Shown here piece by piece: positions 36,920-47,307 of a DNA stretch of 64,000 bases. Each line of letters opens with the position of its first letter. Position 1 is the stretch's first letter. The translations under genes and the position numbers were made by a program. The stretch is taken from NCBI RefSeq assembly GCF_900094795.1, contig NZ_FMBC01000027.1, forward strand, positions 1-64,000, given 5' to 3'. This DNA comes from Kosakonia oryziphila. Its GTDB lineage: Bacteria; Pseudomonadota; Gammaproteobacteria; Enterobacterales; Enterobacteriaceae. Below the pieces are notes generated by a model. It was given only the letters and a program-made list of their open reading frames with translations, did not search any database and was not told the origin of the DNA.

Positions 36920-37912
36920 TCAGCACTCTTGCAATAACGCCTCCAGCGTCTTCGCGCCGTCAATGGCGTTGGCGCACAGCAGGCTGGCGCGTGCGCAGGC
37001 ATGCGCCAGTTGAATGCTCTTTTGCAGTGTCCAGGCTTCGTGGCAGCCGTATAAAAAACCGGCGCAAAAGGCATCGCCCGCGCCGACACTGCCGATAATC
37101 TCCGACTGGCTTAACGTGCGCGATGGGATCCACTTTCCGGCCTGATCAACCTCCTCGCCCCATGCGCCTTCCGGGCAGTGGATCACCACCCGCTGGCGCA
37201 CCCCGGCGGCAAGCAGTTGCGCGGCGGCGGCAGCGATATGCTCAATATGCGGTTCATCGGTTTCGGTGCGCATCGGTAGCCCGCTAAATTCCCCGGCTTC
37301 CAGCTCGTTAATCACCAGAAAATCAAGATGCTTCAGGCACGGCAGTACCAGCGGCTGGTAACGCGGATCGCCCTTGCGTGACACCAAATCCAATGAGGTG
37401 AGAAAACCCTGCTCGCGCATCTGCGCCAGCAGTCGCGCGCTGCGTGTTCCGTATTCTTCGTCCGGCAAATCAAGGCTATCAAGTAACAAGAGATAGCCGA
37501 GATGGAAAATCTTCATGCTGCCGTCCAGATGCTCAAACGCCGGTAAATCCAGCAGACGGTTTGCGCCGGGCGAGTGGAAAAAAGTGCGTTGCCCGGAAGG
37601 ATCGGTCATCACTTGCGACATTGATGTGGGCGCAGAAGAGGTGCGCTGCACCGCCTGGCGATTGACGTGGTACTGATCCAGCATCGCCATGATGTAATCG
37701 CCATCACTGTCTTCGCCCACTAATCCTACCGCCTGCAACGGTATTCCCACGTGCAACTTTGCCAGTGTCAGCAGTACATTCAGCGGCGCGCCGCCCGTTG
37801 AGCGCTCGCTCTGGGTGATCTCCGCCAGCCAGCCGCGCTCCGGCCACTGCACGATCTGGTGAACATGATCGACCAGCATGTTGCCAGCGGCGATAACGCC
37901 GTTGCGTGCCAT
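36920..37912 (-). CDS. PfkB-family sugar kinase
   Basis: A 330-residue ribokinase-fold kinase. The N-terminal substrate motif GGAPLNVLLTLAKL lies near 36-49 and the C-terminal signature GSVGAGDAFCAGFLYG near 280-295, with catalytic Asp in GAGD. Its start overlaps the aldolase stop by one base (TGATG), so it is the last, coupled gene of the sugar operon. Given a ketose-producing isomerase and a class II aldolase next to it, it probably phosphorylates a ketopentose or ketohexose at C1 before cleavage (inference). It ends three bases from the convergent response-regulator gene. Confidence 0.87.
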   Translation of the reverse strand: MARNGVIAAGNMLVDHVHQIVQWPERGWLAEITQSERSTGGAPLNVLLTLAKLHVGIPLQAVGLVGEDSDGDYIMAMLDQYHVNRQAVQRTSSAPTSMSQVMTDPSGQRTFFHSPGANRLLDLPAFEHLDGSMKIFHLGYLLLLDSLDLPDEEYGTRSARLLAQMREQGFLTSLDLVSRKGDPRYQPLVLPCLKHLDFLVINELEAGEFSGLPMRTETDEPHIEHIAAAAAQLLAAGVRQRVVIHCPEGAWGEEVDQAGKWIPSRTLSQSEIIGSVGAGDAFCAGFLYGCHEAWTLQKSIQLAHACARASLLCANAIDGAKTLEALLQEC

Positions 37913-38772
37913 CAGAGTTGCCCCGCGCTGCCGAAAATACGCATCTGCGTGGCGACGGTATCGGTGATGGCTTCTTCGACACTTAACAGTAACTGGGCGA
38001 ACTCATCGTACAGCGGCTGGCGATCCGCCATGCGCTGCTCAATTGCGCCGAGGGCGGCCTGTGACATGCCGGTGTAGAAATTGATTTTATGGATACCCAG
38101 CGAAATGGCGCGGCGGAAATCCGCATCGCTGATACCGGAACCGCCGTGCAGCACCAGCGGCAGCCCGGTCTGCTGGCGAATGGCGTCCAGCCGTGTAAAA
38201 TCCAGCTTCGGTTCACCTCTGTATTTGCCGTGGGCATTGCCAATAGCCACCGCCAGCGTGTCGATACTGGTACGGTCGACAAAATCCCGCGCCCGCGCCG
38301 GGTCGGTAAAACAGGCTTCGTCGGCATGACCATACAGCGCGCCGCCCTCATCGCCACCAACCGCGCCCAGCTCCGCTTCCACCGAAACGCCGACCGCATG
38401 GCACATCTTTACCACTTCTCGCGTCTGGCGAATATTTTCTTCATATTCCAGCACGGAACCGTCAAACATCACCGAGCTGAAACCGAGGCGCAGCGCGCGC
38501 ACGACCGATTCAAAATGCAGCCCATGATCGAGATTCAGCACCACTGGAATGTCGTGGCGTGCGGCTTCGAACTTCACCGCTTCGACCAGCGATTCCAGCG
38601 AGACATATTTAAAATGGACTTCGGCGATGTTGATGATAAAGGGCGAGCGCTCCTGCTTTGCGGCAGCAAACAGCGCGCGTAAAAAGTGCGAGTCGAGCAC
38701 GTTAAACGCGCCCAACGCATAGCGGTGTTCACGGGCGTGTGCCAGACCGTCGGCGAGTGAAATCAAAGGCAT
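37912..38772 (-). CDS. Class II (zinc) ketose-bisphosphate/ketose-phosphate aldolase
   Basis: A 286-residue class II aldolase of the FbaA/GatY/KbaY family. It has the NLDHG active-site motif near 80-84 (Asp and zinc-binding His), VEAELGAVGG near 130-139, GNAHGKYRG near 176-184 and the phosphate-binding HGGSGIS near 207-213. It cleaves a ketose phosphate to dihydroxyacetone phosphate and an aldehyde. Ribosome site GGAGG. Placed between the D-lyxose-type isomerase and the kinase; the aldehyde would be glycolaldehyde from a pentulose 1-phosphate or glyceraldehyde from fructose 1-phosphate (inference). Confidence 0.88.
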   Translation of the reverse strand: MPLISLADGLAHAREHRYALGAFNVLDSHFLRALFAAAKQERSPFIINIAEVHFKYVSLESLVEAVKFEAARHDIPVVLNLDHGLHFESVVRALRLGFSSVMFDGSVLEYEENIRQTREVVKMCHAVGVSVEAELGAVGGDEGGALYGHADEACFTDPARARDFVDRTSIDTLAVAIGNAHGKYRGEPKLDFTRLDAIRQQTGLPLVLHGGSGISDADFRRAISLGIHKINFYTGMSQAALGAIEQRMADRQPLYDEFAQLLLSVEEAITDTVATQMRIFGSAGQL

Positions 38773-38783
38773 AGCATCCTCCT

Positions 38784-39470
38784 TTAGCCGAGAAAAAGAT
38801 GATATTCATTACACAGCGCCAGCAGTGCCGGTTCGTCTTCCTGAATAGTGGTAAAACGATCGACGGGGTGCAGGAAGTGATTGTCGTGCTCATCGTCATT
38901 CACCGACGACACTTCACCAACCAGCACATCGCCAAAGCCCGGTTCGCCCCAGAAGCTGTGATACAGCCCCGGCGTCAGGCAAATACTTTCCCCTGGTGAG
39001 AGGCGCAATTGGCTGCCCGCCGCATGGGTCTGTAGGCAGCCATCAATGACCACGGTAACGTCGGAGGTAATCGTCTCTTCGTGCGCGCCGGCGTTCCACA
39101 GTTCAATAATCAGATTACCGCCGCCGCGATTAATGATGTCCTCGCGCTTGCGCCAGTGAAAATGCATCGGCGTGAGCTGGCCGTCGCGCACATGCATAAT
39201 CTTTTCCGCATAACATTTTTCATACGGCATGCCGTTGGGCGAGCCGTTACGCAGAGTGAACAGCGTCAATCCCTGGGTAAAAAAATTGTCGCCGCCAAAT
39301 GCAGTGACATCCCATCCCAGTTTCAGATCGAACACTTCACGCCACGCCGCGCGATCCAGCTGTTGCCATTTGGTCGGCGGGAAGCTGGCGAATGGCGGCA
39401 AATGAACATCATGCATTGAGAAAAACTGCCGCGTGTGGCCGAGAATTTCATTAATGGCGGAGCGTTTCAT
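38784..39470 (-). CDS. D-lyxose isomerase family (cupin sugar isomerase)
   Basis: A 228-residue cupin-type ketol-isomerase of the D-lyxose/D-mannose isomerase family known from E. coli O157:H7 and Providencia. The metal site is visible as MHFHWRKREDIINRGGGN near 100-117 (two His and Glu), and later GLYHSFWGEPG near 168-178 with the fourth ligand His. It interconverts D-lyxose and D-xylulose, and more slowly D-mannose and D-fructose in characterised members. Ribosome site GGAGG. It lies between the binding-protein gene and the aldolase gene, defining the first catabolic step. Confidence 0.87.
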   Translation of the reverse strand: MKRSAINEILGHTRQFFSMHDVHLPPFASFPPTKWQQLDRAAWREVFDLKLGWDVTAFGGDNFFTQGLTLFTLRNGSPNGMPYEKCYAEKIMHVRDGQLTPMHFHWRKREDIINRGGGNLIIELWNAGAHEETITSDVTVVIDGCLQTHAAGSQLRLSPGESICLTPGLYHSFWGEPGFGDVLVGEVSSVNDDEHDNHFLHPVDRFTTIQEDEPALLALCNEYHLFLG

Positions 39471-39516
39471 TTCACCTCCAGAGAAGATCCCCCGCCGGAT
39501 AAAGCGGGGGAAAATC

Positions 39517-40458
39517 CTATTTCACCGTCCAGCCTTTGTAGCTGCCGACGTTCTGTTTATCGATCATCGTCACCGGGATCAGCACCGGTGCGGTTGGCGC
39601 AGGCTTGCCTTGCAGAATGTCGTAGCCGATCTCCACCGCGCGGGCGGCCATCACTTGCGGATCCTGTGCCGGAGTAGCGACAAACAGCGAGTTTTTGCGT
39701 TTCAGCGCTTCTTCGCCGTCCGGGCTACCGTCGACGCCAACAATAAAGAACTCGTGACGCTGCGCCTGTTTGGCGGCCAGATCGGCACCGATCGCTGTCG
39801 GATCGTTAATCGCAAAGACACCGTCGATTTTCGGGTTAGCGGCAAGCAGCGAGGTCATCACTTCCAGCCCGCCTTCTCGGCTACCTTTCGCGTTCTGGTT
39901 ATCAGAGAGCACTTTGATATCCGGGTGACGCTTAAACTCGGTCTGGCAGCCTTCGACACGGTTTTGCACCGCAGAAACCGGCGGCCCGTTGATGATCACT
40001 ACATTGCCTTTGCCTTTCAGGCGGTCGGTAATGTACTTACAAGCCATTTCCCCCGCCTGGGTGTTATCGGAGGTGATGGTGGCGTCGGCGCCTTCTGCTG
40101 CCACGTCAACCGCCACCACCACAATCCCGGCCTCTTTTGCCCGTTTCACCGCCGGGCCGATGCCTTTGGAATCCGCGGCATTGAGGATGATCATGTCCAC
40201 TTTGGCGGCGATAAAGTTATCGATCTGCGCTACCTGCTGGCCCAGATCGTAACCGCTGGAGACCAGCGTCACTTTGACGTTATCGCCCGCCAGTTTGCGT
40301 GCTTCCAGCTCCGCGCCTTTGGTTATCTGCACGAAGAAGGGGTTCGCCAGATCACCCACCGTAACGCCGATGGATTTCAGATCTTTGGCCTGCGCAAACG
40401 GCGCGCTGGTCAGTAGAGCAGTGGCGCAGAGCGCCGTGACAAGAGGTTTAAGACGCAT
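39517..40458 (-). CDS. Sugar-binding periplasmic protein (RbsB/type 1 family)
   Basis: A 313-residue type 1 periplasmic sugar-binding protein with a signal peptide ending FAQA near residue 24. Typical segments are GVTVGDLANPFFVQITKGAE near 31-50, and INDPTAIGADLAAK in the C-terminal half. It delivers sugar to the permease encoded next to it. By analogy with TorT, a protein of the same fold that binds the TorS sensor, it might also report ligand to the TorS-like kinase of this locus (inference). Confidence 0.9.
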   Translation of the reverse strand: MRLKPLVTALCATALLTSAPFAQAKDLKSIGVTVGDLANPFFVQITKGAELEARKLAGDNVKVTLVSSGYDLGQQVAQIDNFIAAKVDMIILNAADSKGIGPAVKRAKEAGIVVVAVDVAAEGADATITSDNTQAGEMACKYITDRLKGKGNVVIINGPPVSAVQNRVEGCQTEFKRHPDIKVLSDNQNAKGSREGGLEVMTSLLAANPKIDGVFAINDPTAIGADLAAKQAQRHEFFIVGVDGSPDGEEALKRKNSLFVATPAQDPQVMAARAVEIGYDILQGKPAPTAPVLIPVTMIDKQNVGSYKGWTVK

Positions 40459-40498
40459 GCTGTAATCCTCACTTATGTTACTGTTTTGTAGGGTATTG

Positions 40499-41488
40499 TT
40501 ATGCTGCCTGATGATGCCGGGTACGGTATTTGTCGATCAGCACCGCTATGATGATCACCGCCCCTTTGATCACCAATTGCCAGAAGTAGGAGACGCCCAT
40601 CAGCGTCATGCCGTTGTTAAGGGTGGCGATAATCAGCGCGCCAACCAACGTGCCAGTAATGGTGCCAATTCCACCGACAAAACTGGTGCCGCCAAGGATC
40701 ACCGCGGCGATGGCATCCAGCTCATAGCCGGTGCCGAGGTTGCCGTTGGCGCTGTACAGCCGTGAGGCGCTCATTACACCACCAAGGCCTGAGAGCAAGC
40801 CGCTCATGCCATAAACGAACAGCAGCACCAGCCACACTTTAATGCCGGTCAGGCGCGCCGCCTGCATATTGCCGCCCACCGCGTAAATATGAACGCCCAG
40901 CGTCGTGCGGCGCAGGATAAACCAGCACAGCACAATCACCGCCAGCGCAATCACCACCAGCCACGGTACCGGGCCAAGATAGTTATTGCCGACCCACTCA
41001 AAACTAATATCGGAGTTAATCACCGTGGTGCCGTCCGCCAACAGATAGGCCACGCCGCGTAGCGCAGTATAGGTGCCGAGAGTGACAATAAACGGCGGCA
41101 AACCGGCAAACGCTACCAGCGTGCCATTGAACAGGCCGAGCAGCAGGCCGAGCATCAATGCTGCCGGGACGGAGAGCATGGCCAGTCCGGGTATCAGCGA
41201 AACCACCATCGCCGCTACCGCTGTAGTACCGAGAATCGACCCCACAGACAGATCGATACCGCCGGTCAGAATGATGAAGGTCATGCCTGCCGCCAGCACA
41301 ATGTTGATCGACGCCTGGCGGGTGATATTCAGCAGGTTGCTTTCAGTAAAAAAGTTTGGCGCGATAAAGCCAAAAACCGCGACGATCAGGATGAGAATCG
41401 GCAAAATACCGACGGTTTGCATCAGATCGCCCATCAACATCTTTTTGGCGGAAGGGCTTTTCGCTGCGTTCTCTTTAGCATCAGTCAT
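40499..41488 (-). CDS. Sugar ABC permease (RbsC family)
   Basis: A 329-residue inner-membrane permease with about ten helices; the family segments [19 protein letters not shown] near 76-94 and [20 protein letters not shown] near 258-277 are plain. Its start overlaps the end of the ATPase gene by 8 bases, so they are coupled. It probably forms a homodimeric channel as in ribose, xylose and allose importers. Confidence 0.92.
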   Translation of the reverse strand: MTDAKENAAKSPSAKKMLMGDLMQTVGILPILILIVAVFGFIAPNFFTESNLLNITRQASINIVLAAGMTFIILTGGIDLSVGSILGTTAVAAMVVSLIPGLAMLSVPAALMLGLLLGLFNGTLVAFAGLPPFIVTLGTYTALRGVAYLLADGTTVINSDISFEWVGNNYLGPVPWLVVIALAVIVLCWFILRRTTLGVHIYAVGGNMQAARLTGIKVWLVLLFVYGMSGLLSGLGGVMSASRLYSANGNLGTGYELDAIAAVILGGTSFVGGIGTITGTLVGALIIATLNNGMTLMGVSYFWQLVIKGAVIIIAVLIDKYRTRHHQAA

Positions 41489-43004
41489 GGTGTACCGCCT
41501 GGTGGTGGGATTCGTTAACGCCGGTGGCCAGCGTCATAATGTTTTCCTGTGTGATGTCATGCTGTTGCAACTCGCCGACGATGCCGCCTTCGCGCATTAC
41601 ATAAACGCGATCACTCATGCCGACCACTTCCGGCAGTTCGCTGGAGATCATCAGGATCGCCACGCCTTTGCGCGCCATCTGGTTCATGATCCGGTAGATC
41701 TCGCTTTTGGCGCCGACATCCACGCCGCGCGTTGGCTCATCGAGGATCAGAATGCGCGGGCCGATTGCCACCCAGCGGGAGATCAATAACTTTTGCTGGT
41801 TGCCGCCGGATAAGCCGCCCACCCGCACTTGCGCGTGCGGCACTCGAATATTCAATAACTTGATGGCGTCATCTGAGATTAACTGCGCTTTTTTGCGATC
41901 AAGCATGCCCCAGGTCGCGTCGCGCTCCAGCGTCGCCATGGTGATGTTTTCCTGTGCCGCCAGCTCCAGAAACAGGCCTTGCTCTTTGCGGTTTTCGGTC
42001 AGGAAACCGATGCCCAAATCGATGGCGGCGCGCGGCGAGTGGATCACCACTGGCTCACCGTCTACTTCGATCATGCCGCCAGTGGCTTTGCGTACGCCGA
42101 AGATCAACTGCGCCAGTTCGGAGCGTCCGGCACCGACCAGCCCGGCAAGGCCGACGATCTCACCGGCACACACCTGCAAGCTGACCGGCTGGATTTTCTC
42201 GCCGTCCGTCAGGTGGTGAACGCTCAGACGCGGGTTACCGAGTGGGATATCGCGCTCTTTGTTAAACAGATCGCTTAACGGGCGTCCGACCATCATACGT
42301 ACCAGTTCAGAGGCGTTGAGTTTGTCGCGCGTCAGGCTGCCGACATACTGGCCGTCGCGCAGAACACTGACGCGGTCGGAGAGTTCATACACTTCCGCCA
42401 TGCGGTGGCTGATGTAGATGATCGCCATCCCTTCATCGCGCAGGCGCAGGATCAGTTCGAATAGACGGTGTGTTTCGCGCGAGGAGAGGGCGGCGGTGGG
42501 TTCATCCATCACCAGAATGCGGCTGTTGCGGTGTAACGCGCGGGCGATCTCCACCTGCTGCTGTTCGGCGATCGTCAGCTTCATCACCCGATCGGTGGCA
42601 TTAAAATTCGCGCCAAGACGATCAATCACTGCTTGCGCCTGCGCCACCATCTCTTTGCGCTGCACCAGCCCGCCGCGGGTTATTTCGCTGCCAAGAAAGA
42701 TGTTTTCCGCTACGGTCAGGTTCGGCGCTAACTGCATCTCCTGGTAAATCAGTGTAATACCAGCGGCGAGCGCATCTTTCGGGCTTTTGATGGCGTAAGG
42801 CTGGCCGTCAATCAGGATCTCGCCGCTGGTGGCACTATACGCCCCGGCGAGGATCTTCATCAGCGTGCTTTTCCCCGCGCCATTTTCCCCCATCAGTGCA
42901 TGGATCTCGCCGGGCCAGACCGTCAGATCGACCCCTTTGAGGGCGTAAAATTTGCCGAAAGCTTTGGCAATGTTGCGCATCTCCAGTACGGGCGTGTTGC
43001 TCAT
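41481..43004 (-). CDS. Sugar ABC ATPase (RbsA family, two cassettes)
   Basis: A 507-residue double ATP-binding cassette protein. The N-terminal cassette has Walker [10 protein letters not shown] near 41-49, signature [10 protein letters not shown] and Walker B VMDEPTA. The C-terminal cassette has GLVGAGRSE, signature LSGGNQQK and [10 protein letters not shown]. Start ATG 43004 ([12 protein letters not shown]) with GAGGAAG upstream; a longer reading from 43061 is unsupported. First gene of the operon and the one closest to the divergent promoter with TorR-box-like repeats. Confidence 0.92.
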   Translation of the reverse strand: MSNTPVLEMRNIAKAFGKFYALKGVDLTVWPGEIHALMGENGAGKSTLMKILAGAYSATSGEILIDGQPYAIKSPKDALAAGITLIYQEMQLAPNLTVAENIFLGSEITRGGLVQRKEMVAQAQAVIDRLGANFNATDRVMKLTIAEQQQVEIARALHRNSRILVMDEPTAALSSRETHRLFELILRLRDEGMAIIYISHRMAEVYELSDRVSVLRDGQYVGSLTRDKLNASELVRMMVGRPLSDLFNKERDIPLGNPRLSVHHLTDGEKIQPVSLQVCAGEIVGLAGLVGAGRSELAQLIFGVRKATGGMIEVDGEPVVIHSPRAAIDLGIGFLTENRKEQGLFLELAAQENITMATLERDATWGMLDRKKAQLISDDAIKLLNIRVPHAQVRVGGLSGGNQQKLLISRWVAIGPRILILDEPTRGVDVGAKSEIYRIMNQMARKGVAILMISSELPEVVGMSDRVYVMREGGIVGELQQHDITQENIMTLATGVNESHHQAVHHD

Positions 43005-43062
43005 CAGCGGGCTTCCTCGGAGGAACGATATCCGCACTTCATCACACGTTAGTAAATGCACA

Positions 43063-43092
43063 ATGTCAGGTTCTGTTCATATTTGTCATAGT
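43063..43092. promoter_or_regulatory. Three tandem TorR-box-like decamers
   Basis: Three head-to-tail decamers without gaps: ATGTCAGGTT, CTGTTCATAT, TTGTCATAGT. The middle one is identical to the E. coli TorR box. The 10-bp phasing puts all on one face of DNA, as OmpR-family dimers require. They lie in the 148-bp divergent region between the sugar ABC operon (59 bp away) and the hybrid kinase gene (60 bp away), so both could be controlled. Confidence 0.65.
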
Positions 43093-43152
43093 TACTTGAG
43101 GAGACCTTTTCCTGCCGCCTTGTGTCAGGGTCAACATTGCACCGGAGCCACT

Positions 43153-45717
43153 ATGTCGTATCACGCGAACCCGTTTTTCAGCAGCGCTCGCGGGCGTCTG
43201 TTGTTCTTCAATTTACTGGTGGTGGCGGTAACCTTAATGGTCTGCGGCGTAGCGGTGCTGGGCTTTCGCCACGCCAGCCAGATCCAGGAACTGGCGCAGC
43301 AGCAGACGCTGGACGACATGACTGGCAGCATGAATCTGGCACGCGATACGGCCAGCGTCGCCACGGCGGCCGTGCGGTTGTCGCAAGTGGTGGGGGCGCT
43401 GGAATATCAGGGCGAAGCCGAACGCCTGAAGGCAACACAGAGCGCGCTGCAACATTCGCTCAGCCAGCTTGCCCGCGCGCCGCTGGCGCAGCAGGAACCG
43501 CAACTGGTGGCGCAGATCACCCGCCGCAGCCACGAATTACAGCAAAGCGTCACCGAGATGCTGCAACGCGGACAACAGCGGCACCTGGAGCGCAATGCGC
43601 TGCTCAGTTCGCTGTATCAGAACCAAAGTTATTTGCGCCATTTACAGATGATCACCGCCCGGGAAGCGAGCAACATCCCGGATAGTCGCCTGCTCGCCGA
43701 GATGGACCGGTTGATCATCGCCGCTATTCAGACGCCGTCTCCCAGGCCGACAATCAAGCAGATCTCCGACATCATGGGGCAGTTGCCGTCGCGTACCGCC
43801 AGCCAGACGGTGGATTTTATCCTGCCGGATTTCAGCGCCGAGCTGCGCAAGCTGGGGCCGCTGTCGCTCCGGCTGGAAGAGAGCGATCTGGCGATTAGCT
43901 GGTCGATGTTTCATATCAAAGCGCTGGTGGCACTACTCAACAGCGACATCAACCAGTACGTTGCGCAGGTAGCGCAGGCGTCGGAACTGCGCACGGCGCA
44001 AAGCCACCAGGATATGCACTCGATTATTCTGTTTATCAGCGCCTTCGCCCTGCTGGCGCTGGTGATCACCGGTTTTGCCGGGTGGTATATCTATCGCAAT
44101 CTGGGGTCGAATCTGACCGCCATTTCGCGCGCCATGTCGCGGCTGGCACGCGGCGAGCAGGACGTGTCGGTTCCGGCGCTGCAACGGCGCGATGAGCTGG
44201 GCGAACTGGCACGCGCGTTTAACGTGTTTGCCCGTAATACTGCTTCGCTGGAACACACCTCTAAATTGCTGAAAGAGAAGAGCACACAACTGGAAACCAC
44301 CTTCCACGCGATGCGCGATGGTTTTGCGCTGTTTGATAATCGGGGTTGTCTGGTGGTGTGGAACCCGCAATATCCGTTGCTGCTCGGTCTGACGGCAGAG
44401 GCATTGCAACGCGGTCAGCACTATCAGAGCCTGTTACAGCAGGTGAGCGATCTTCCCGGCCATGTGCAGGAGAATCTGGCTCGCCCGCTACCCAAACCGC
44501 AGGAATTACAGTTGGCGGATAACCGCACCATTGAGCTGCGTTTTAGCCCGGTACCGGGGCGCGGCATGGTTAACGTGGTACTGGATCGCACTGAGCGTAA
44601 AGGGCTGGAAGAGGCGCTGCTGCATAGCCAGAAGATGAAAGCCGTCGGCCAATTGACCGGCGGGCTGGCGCACGATTTCAATAACTTGCTGGCAGTGATT
44701 ATCGGCAGCCTTGAGCTGGTAACGCCCGGTTCACCGGATGCGTCGCGTATCTCTCGGGCGCTGAAAGCCGCCGAGCGCGGCGCGTTGCTGACCCAGCGGC
44801 TGCTGGCCTTTTCCCGCAAGCAGTCGTTGCATCCCCATGCTGTGGAGATGCAGCCGTTGCTGGAGAATCTCGGCGAGCTTATACGCCACTCGTTACCCGG
44901 CACACTGACGCTGGAGATCGAAGCGCAAAGCCCGGCATGGCCCGCGTGGATCGATGTTGGACAACTGGAAAATGCCATCATCAATCTGGTGATGAATGCC
45001 CGCGATGCGATGGAGGGCGAGAGTGGCGCCATTAAAATCCGCACCTGGAACCAGCGCGTTACCCGCAGTGATGGACGCCGCCAGGATATGGTGGCATTGG
45101 AGGTGATCGATCGCGGCTGCGGTATGTCACAGGAGGTCAAAGCGCAGGTGTTCGAACCCTTTTTCACTACCAAACAGACCGGCAGCGGCAGCGGGCTGGG
45201 CTTGTCGATGGTATATGGCTTTGTTCGCCAGTCAGGTGGACGGGTAGAGATTGAGAGTGCGCCGGGGCAGGGCACTACCGTACGTCTGCAACTGCCGCGC
45301 GCGGCAGTGCAGGCGGTGGAAAGCCGGGAGCCTGATGTCACGCAGACACGCGATAGCAGCGATACGCTGATTCTGGTGCTGGAAGATGAGGCCGATGTGC
45401 GCCAGACATTGTGCGAACAGTTGCACGAGCTGGGCTATTTGACGCTGGGGGCGGAAACCGGTGAGCAGGCGTTGCAGTTACTGGCTGCTTCGACGGAGAT
45501 TGGCGCGCTGGTCAGTGATTTAATGCTACCGGGCGCGCTCAGTGGCGCGGAAGTGATTCACCAGGCGCGCCAGCAGCATCCGCGTCTGCCGATGCTGCTA
45601 ATCAGCGGTCAGGATCTGCGCCCGGCGCACAACCCTGCGCTGCCGGACGTGGAACTGCTGCGTAAACCCTTTACCCGTGCAGAGCTTGCGCAGGCGCTGC
45701 GACGGATTGCGGCGTAA
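43153..45717 (+). CDS. Hybrid histidine kinase, TorS-like
   Basis: An 854-residue inner-membrane sensor. Order: helix about 16-37, a helical periplasmic domain about 40-288 resembling TorS, helix about 289-313, HAMP about 315-370, PAS-like segment about 378-480, dimerisation domain with phospho-His507 (GGLAHDFNN), ATPase domain to about 725 ([19 protein letters not shown]), and a C-terminal receiver with Asp789 (LVSDLMLPG). Unlike TorS there is a PAS and no HPt domain, so phosphate flow to the response regulator needs direct transfer from His507 or a separate HPt protein. Start ATG 43153 has GGAG upstream; an earlier in-frame start at 42952 lies inside the divergent ATPase gene. Its 3' end overlaps alsK by 47 bp. 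Confidence 0.9.
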   Translation: MSYHANPFFSSARGRLLFFNLLVVAVTLMVCGVAVLGFRHASQIQELAQQQTLDDMTGSMNLARDTASVATAAVRLSQVVGALEYQGEAERLKATQSALQHSLSQLARAPLAQQEPQLVAQITRRSHELQQSVTEMLQRGQQRHLERNALLSSLYQNQSYLRHLQMITAREASNIPDSRLLAEMDRLIIAAIQTPSPRPTIKQISDIMGQLPSRTASQTVDFILPDFSAELRKLGPLSLRLEESDLAISWSMFHIKALVALLNSDINQYVAQVAQASELRTAQSHQDMHSIILFISAFALLALVITGFAGWYIYRNLGSNLTAISRAMSRLARGEQDVSVPALQRRDELGELARAFNVFARNTASLEHTSKLLKEKSTQLETTFHAMRDGFALFDNRGCLVVWNPQYPLLLGLTAEALQRGQHYQSLLQQVSDLPGHVQENLARPLPKPQELQLADNRTIELRFSPVPGRGMVNVVLDRTERKGLEEALLHSQKMKAVGQLTGGLAHDFNNLLAVIIGSLELVTPGSPDASRISRALKAAERGALLTQRLLAFSRKQSLHPHAVEMQPLLENLGELIRHSLPGTLTLEIEAQSPAWPAWIDVGQLENAIINLVMNARDAMEGESGAIKIRTWNQRVTRSDGRRQDMVALEVIDRGCGMSQEVKAQVFEPFFTTKQTGSGSGLGLSMVYGFVRQSGGRVEIESAPGQGTTVRLQLPRAAVQAVESREPDVTQTRDSSDTLILVLEDEADVRQTLCEQLHELGYLTLGAETGEQALQLLAASTEIGALVSDLMLPGALSGAEVIHQARQQHPRLPMLLISGQDLRPAHNPALPDVELLRKPFTRAELAQALRRIAA

Positions 45718-46618
45718 AACGGCTGCGGGCCAGTGTTGCCGCGCCCTGCGCGCCGTTAAACGCAGATGATGAGGCCGCCAGAAAACGCACCGCTTCCCAC
45801 GGCAACGGTTTGCGCAGCCAGGTGCGGATCGCCGCGATCAACGCTTCACGCGGAAATGCAGGCATATCCATGACGCCGCCGCCGAGGATCACCGCATCGG
45901 GATCGAACAGGTTAATGCTGGTGGCGATGGCGCGCGCTGCGTGATCCAGCAGATCGACGACAAAAGGCTCCTGTGCTGCATGGATAAACAGGTCGCCAAG
46001 ATCGTAATCCCGCGGCTGCTGTTCATACCAGCGGCGCAGCGCAAGGCCAGAACACACCGTTTCCAGACAACCTGCATTGCCACAGCCGCAGCGCAGTTGC
46101 CTGTCGCCCTGCGGAATATGCCCCAGTTCGCCCGCCACGCCGTGCGCGCCTGTCCACGGCGCACCGTTCAGCCAGATGGCGAAACCCATGCCGGTGCCGA
46201 GATAGGCCGCCAACACCTGCTGCTGCGTGAGGTTATGCTCCTGCACGTCAAAAGAGAGTTGCAGATTCACATCACGGGAAAACTCCACCGGGCAGCCCAG
46301 CGTATTTTCCAGTTGCCTGGCCAGCCCGCTCAGCTCACCCGGGGCCAGCGGTAAATTGGGCGTGGAGATAATGGTGCGTTTATCTTTGCCGACCAGCGCA
46401 GGAAAGCCCATTACCAGCCCGTAACAGCGGGCATTACGCGCGTCAAGCTGTGCCTGTATAAGCGCAGTAATGCCGTTTACCACGCCGTGTGCAATGACCT
46501 CTGCGGTGCGCTGCTTTTCGCAATGCAGCACCTCGCCTGCGGCGGTTTGCAGGCAGAAGCGAATATGGGTCGCGCCCATATCAACGCCTGCTACCAGCTG
46601 ATTATGCGGTTCGTGCAT
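45671..46618 (-). CDS. alsK: D-allose kinase AlsK (ROK family)
   Basis: A 315-residue ROK kinase, close to E. coli AlsK (309 residues). The N-terminal phosphate motif [13 protein letters not shown] lies near 8-20, the ROK zinc motif [21 protein letters not shown] near 166-186 is split around Cys residues CGCGNAGC, and [10 protein letters not shown] precedes it. It phosphorylates D-allose to D-allose 6-phosphate. Its start overlaps alsE by 17 bp. Its 3' end runs 47 bp into the convergent hybrid kinase gene. Confidence 0.93.
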   Translation of the reverse strand: MHEPHNQLVAGVDMGATHIRFCLQTAAGEVLHCEKQRTAEVIAHGVVNGITALIQAQLDARNARCYGLVMGFPALVGKDKRTIISTPNLPLAPGELSGLARQLENTLGCPVEFSRDVNLQLSFDVQEHNLTQQQVLAAYLGTGMGFAIWLNGAPWTGAHGVAGELGHIPQGDRQLRCGCGNAGCLETVCSGLALRRWYEQQPRDYDLGDLFIHAAQEPFVVDLLDHAARAIATSINLFDPDAVILGGGVMDMPAFPREALIAAIRTWLRKPLPWEAVRFLAASSSAFNGAQGAATLARSRFTPQSVAAPAQALHG

Positions 46619-47300
46619 GAGGCAGTACCTCGTTTTTGGCCGCCAGAATCTGTTCGGTCATTACCGTCCAGGCATCATCGATGTTTTCCGCATGGTTGAA
46701 TAACCCGGAGGTGCCGACGATAAAGACATCCGCGCCTGCGGCCATCAAACGCTGATAAGTTGCCTGGTTGCAGGAGCCGTCGATTTCGATTTCATAACTC
46801 AGTCCTTCGCGCTCGCGCCAGGCTTTCAGTTCGGCGACCTTGTCGAGCATTTCCGGAATGAACGGCTGCCCGGCAAAGCCAGGATCGACCGTCATCACCG
46901 TCACTTTGTCGGCCTTATGAATATAGTATTTCATCGTTTCGACGGAGGTTTCCGGGTTGAGGATCAGCCCGACTTTTATGCCGTGGCGGCGGATCTCATC
47001 GATCAGGCGAAACGCCTGGCCGTTGATCGTTTCCGGGTGCAGGGTTATAAAGTCTGCGCCTGCGCGCGCCAGTTGGCCGATATAATCCTGCGGGCGCGTC
47101 ACCATCAGATGACAATCCAGCGGTTTGCTGGCCAGTTTCTTCACCTGGCTGACAAAGAATGGCGACAGCGTCAGGTTCGGCACAAAGTGCCCGTCCATAA
47201 TGTCGATATGGAAATAATCCGCGTGGCTGTCGATAAACTCGATCTGTTCTTTAAACTTGAGGAGATCCATACACATCAGGGAGGGGGAGATTTTCATCAT
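46602..47300 (-). CDS. alsE: D-allulose-6-phosphate 3-epimerase AlsE
   Basis: A 232-residue TIM-barrel epimerase of the ribulose-phosphate 3-epimerase family that converts D-allulose 6-phosphate to fructose 6-phosphate. [14 protein letters not shown] near 31-44 and [10 protein letters not shown] near 65-74 carry the metal and catalytic residues; VDPGFAGQ near 138-145 binds phosphate. It is nearly identical to E. coli AlsE. The second ATG (47297) gives the E. coli length of 231. Fourth gene of alsBACEK. Confidence 0.95.
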   Translation of the reverse strand: MMKISPSLMCMDLLKFKEQIEFIDSHADYFHIDIMDGHFVPNLTLSPFFVSQVKKLASKPLDCHLMVTRPQDYIGQLARAGADFITLHPETINGQAFRLIDEIRRHGIKVGLILNPETSVETMKYYIHKADKVTVMTVDPGFAGQPFIPEMLDKVAELKAWREREGLSYEIEIDGSCNQATYQRLMAAGADVFIVGTSGLFNHAENIDDAWTVMTEQILAAKNEVLPHARTA

Positions 47301-47307
47301 TTATTCC

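Noticed and set aside
39433-40416. 327-codon plus-strand frame
   Set aside because: Antisense to the sugar-binding protein gene, which has a signal peptide, family motifs and operon context.
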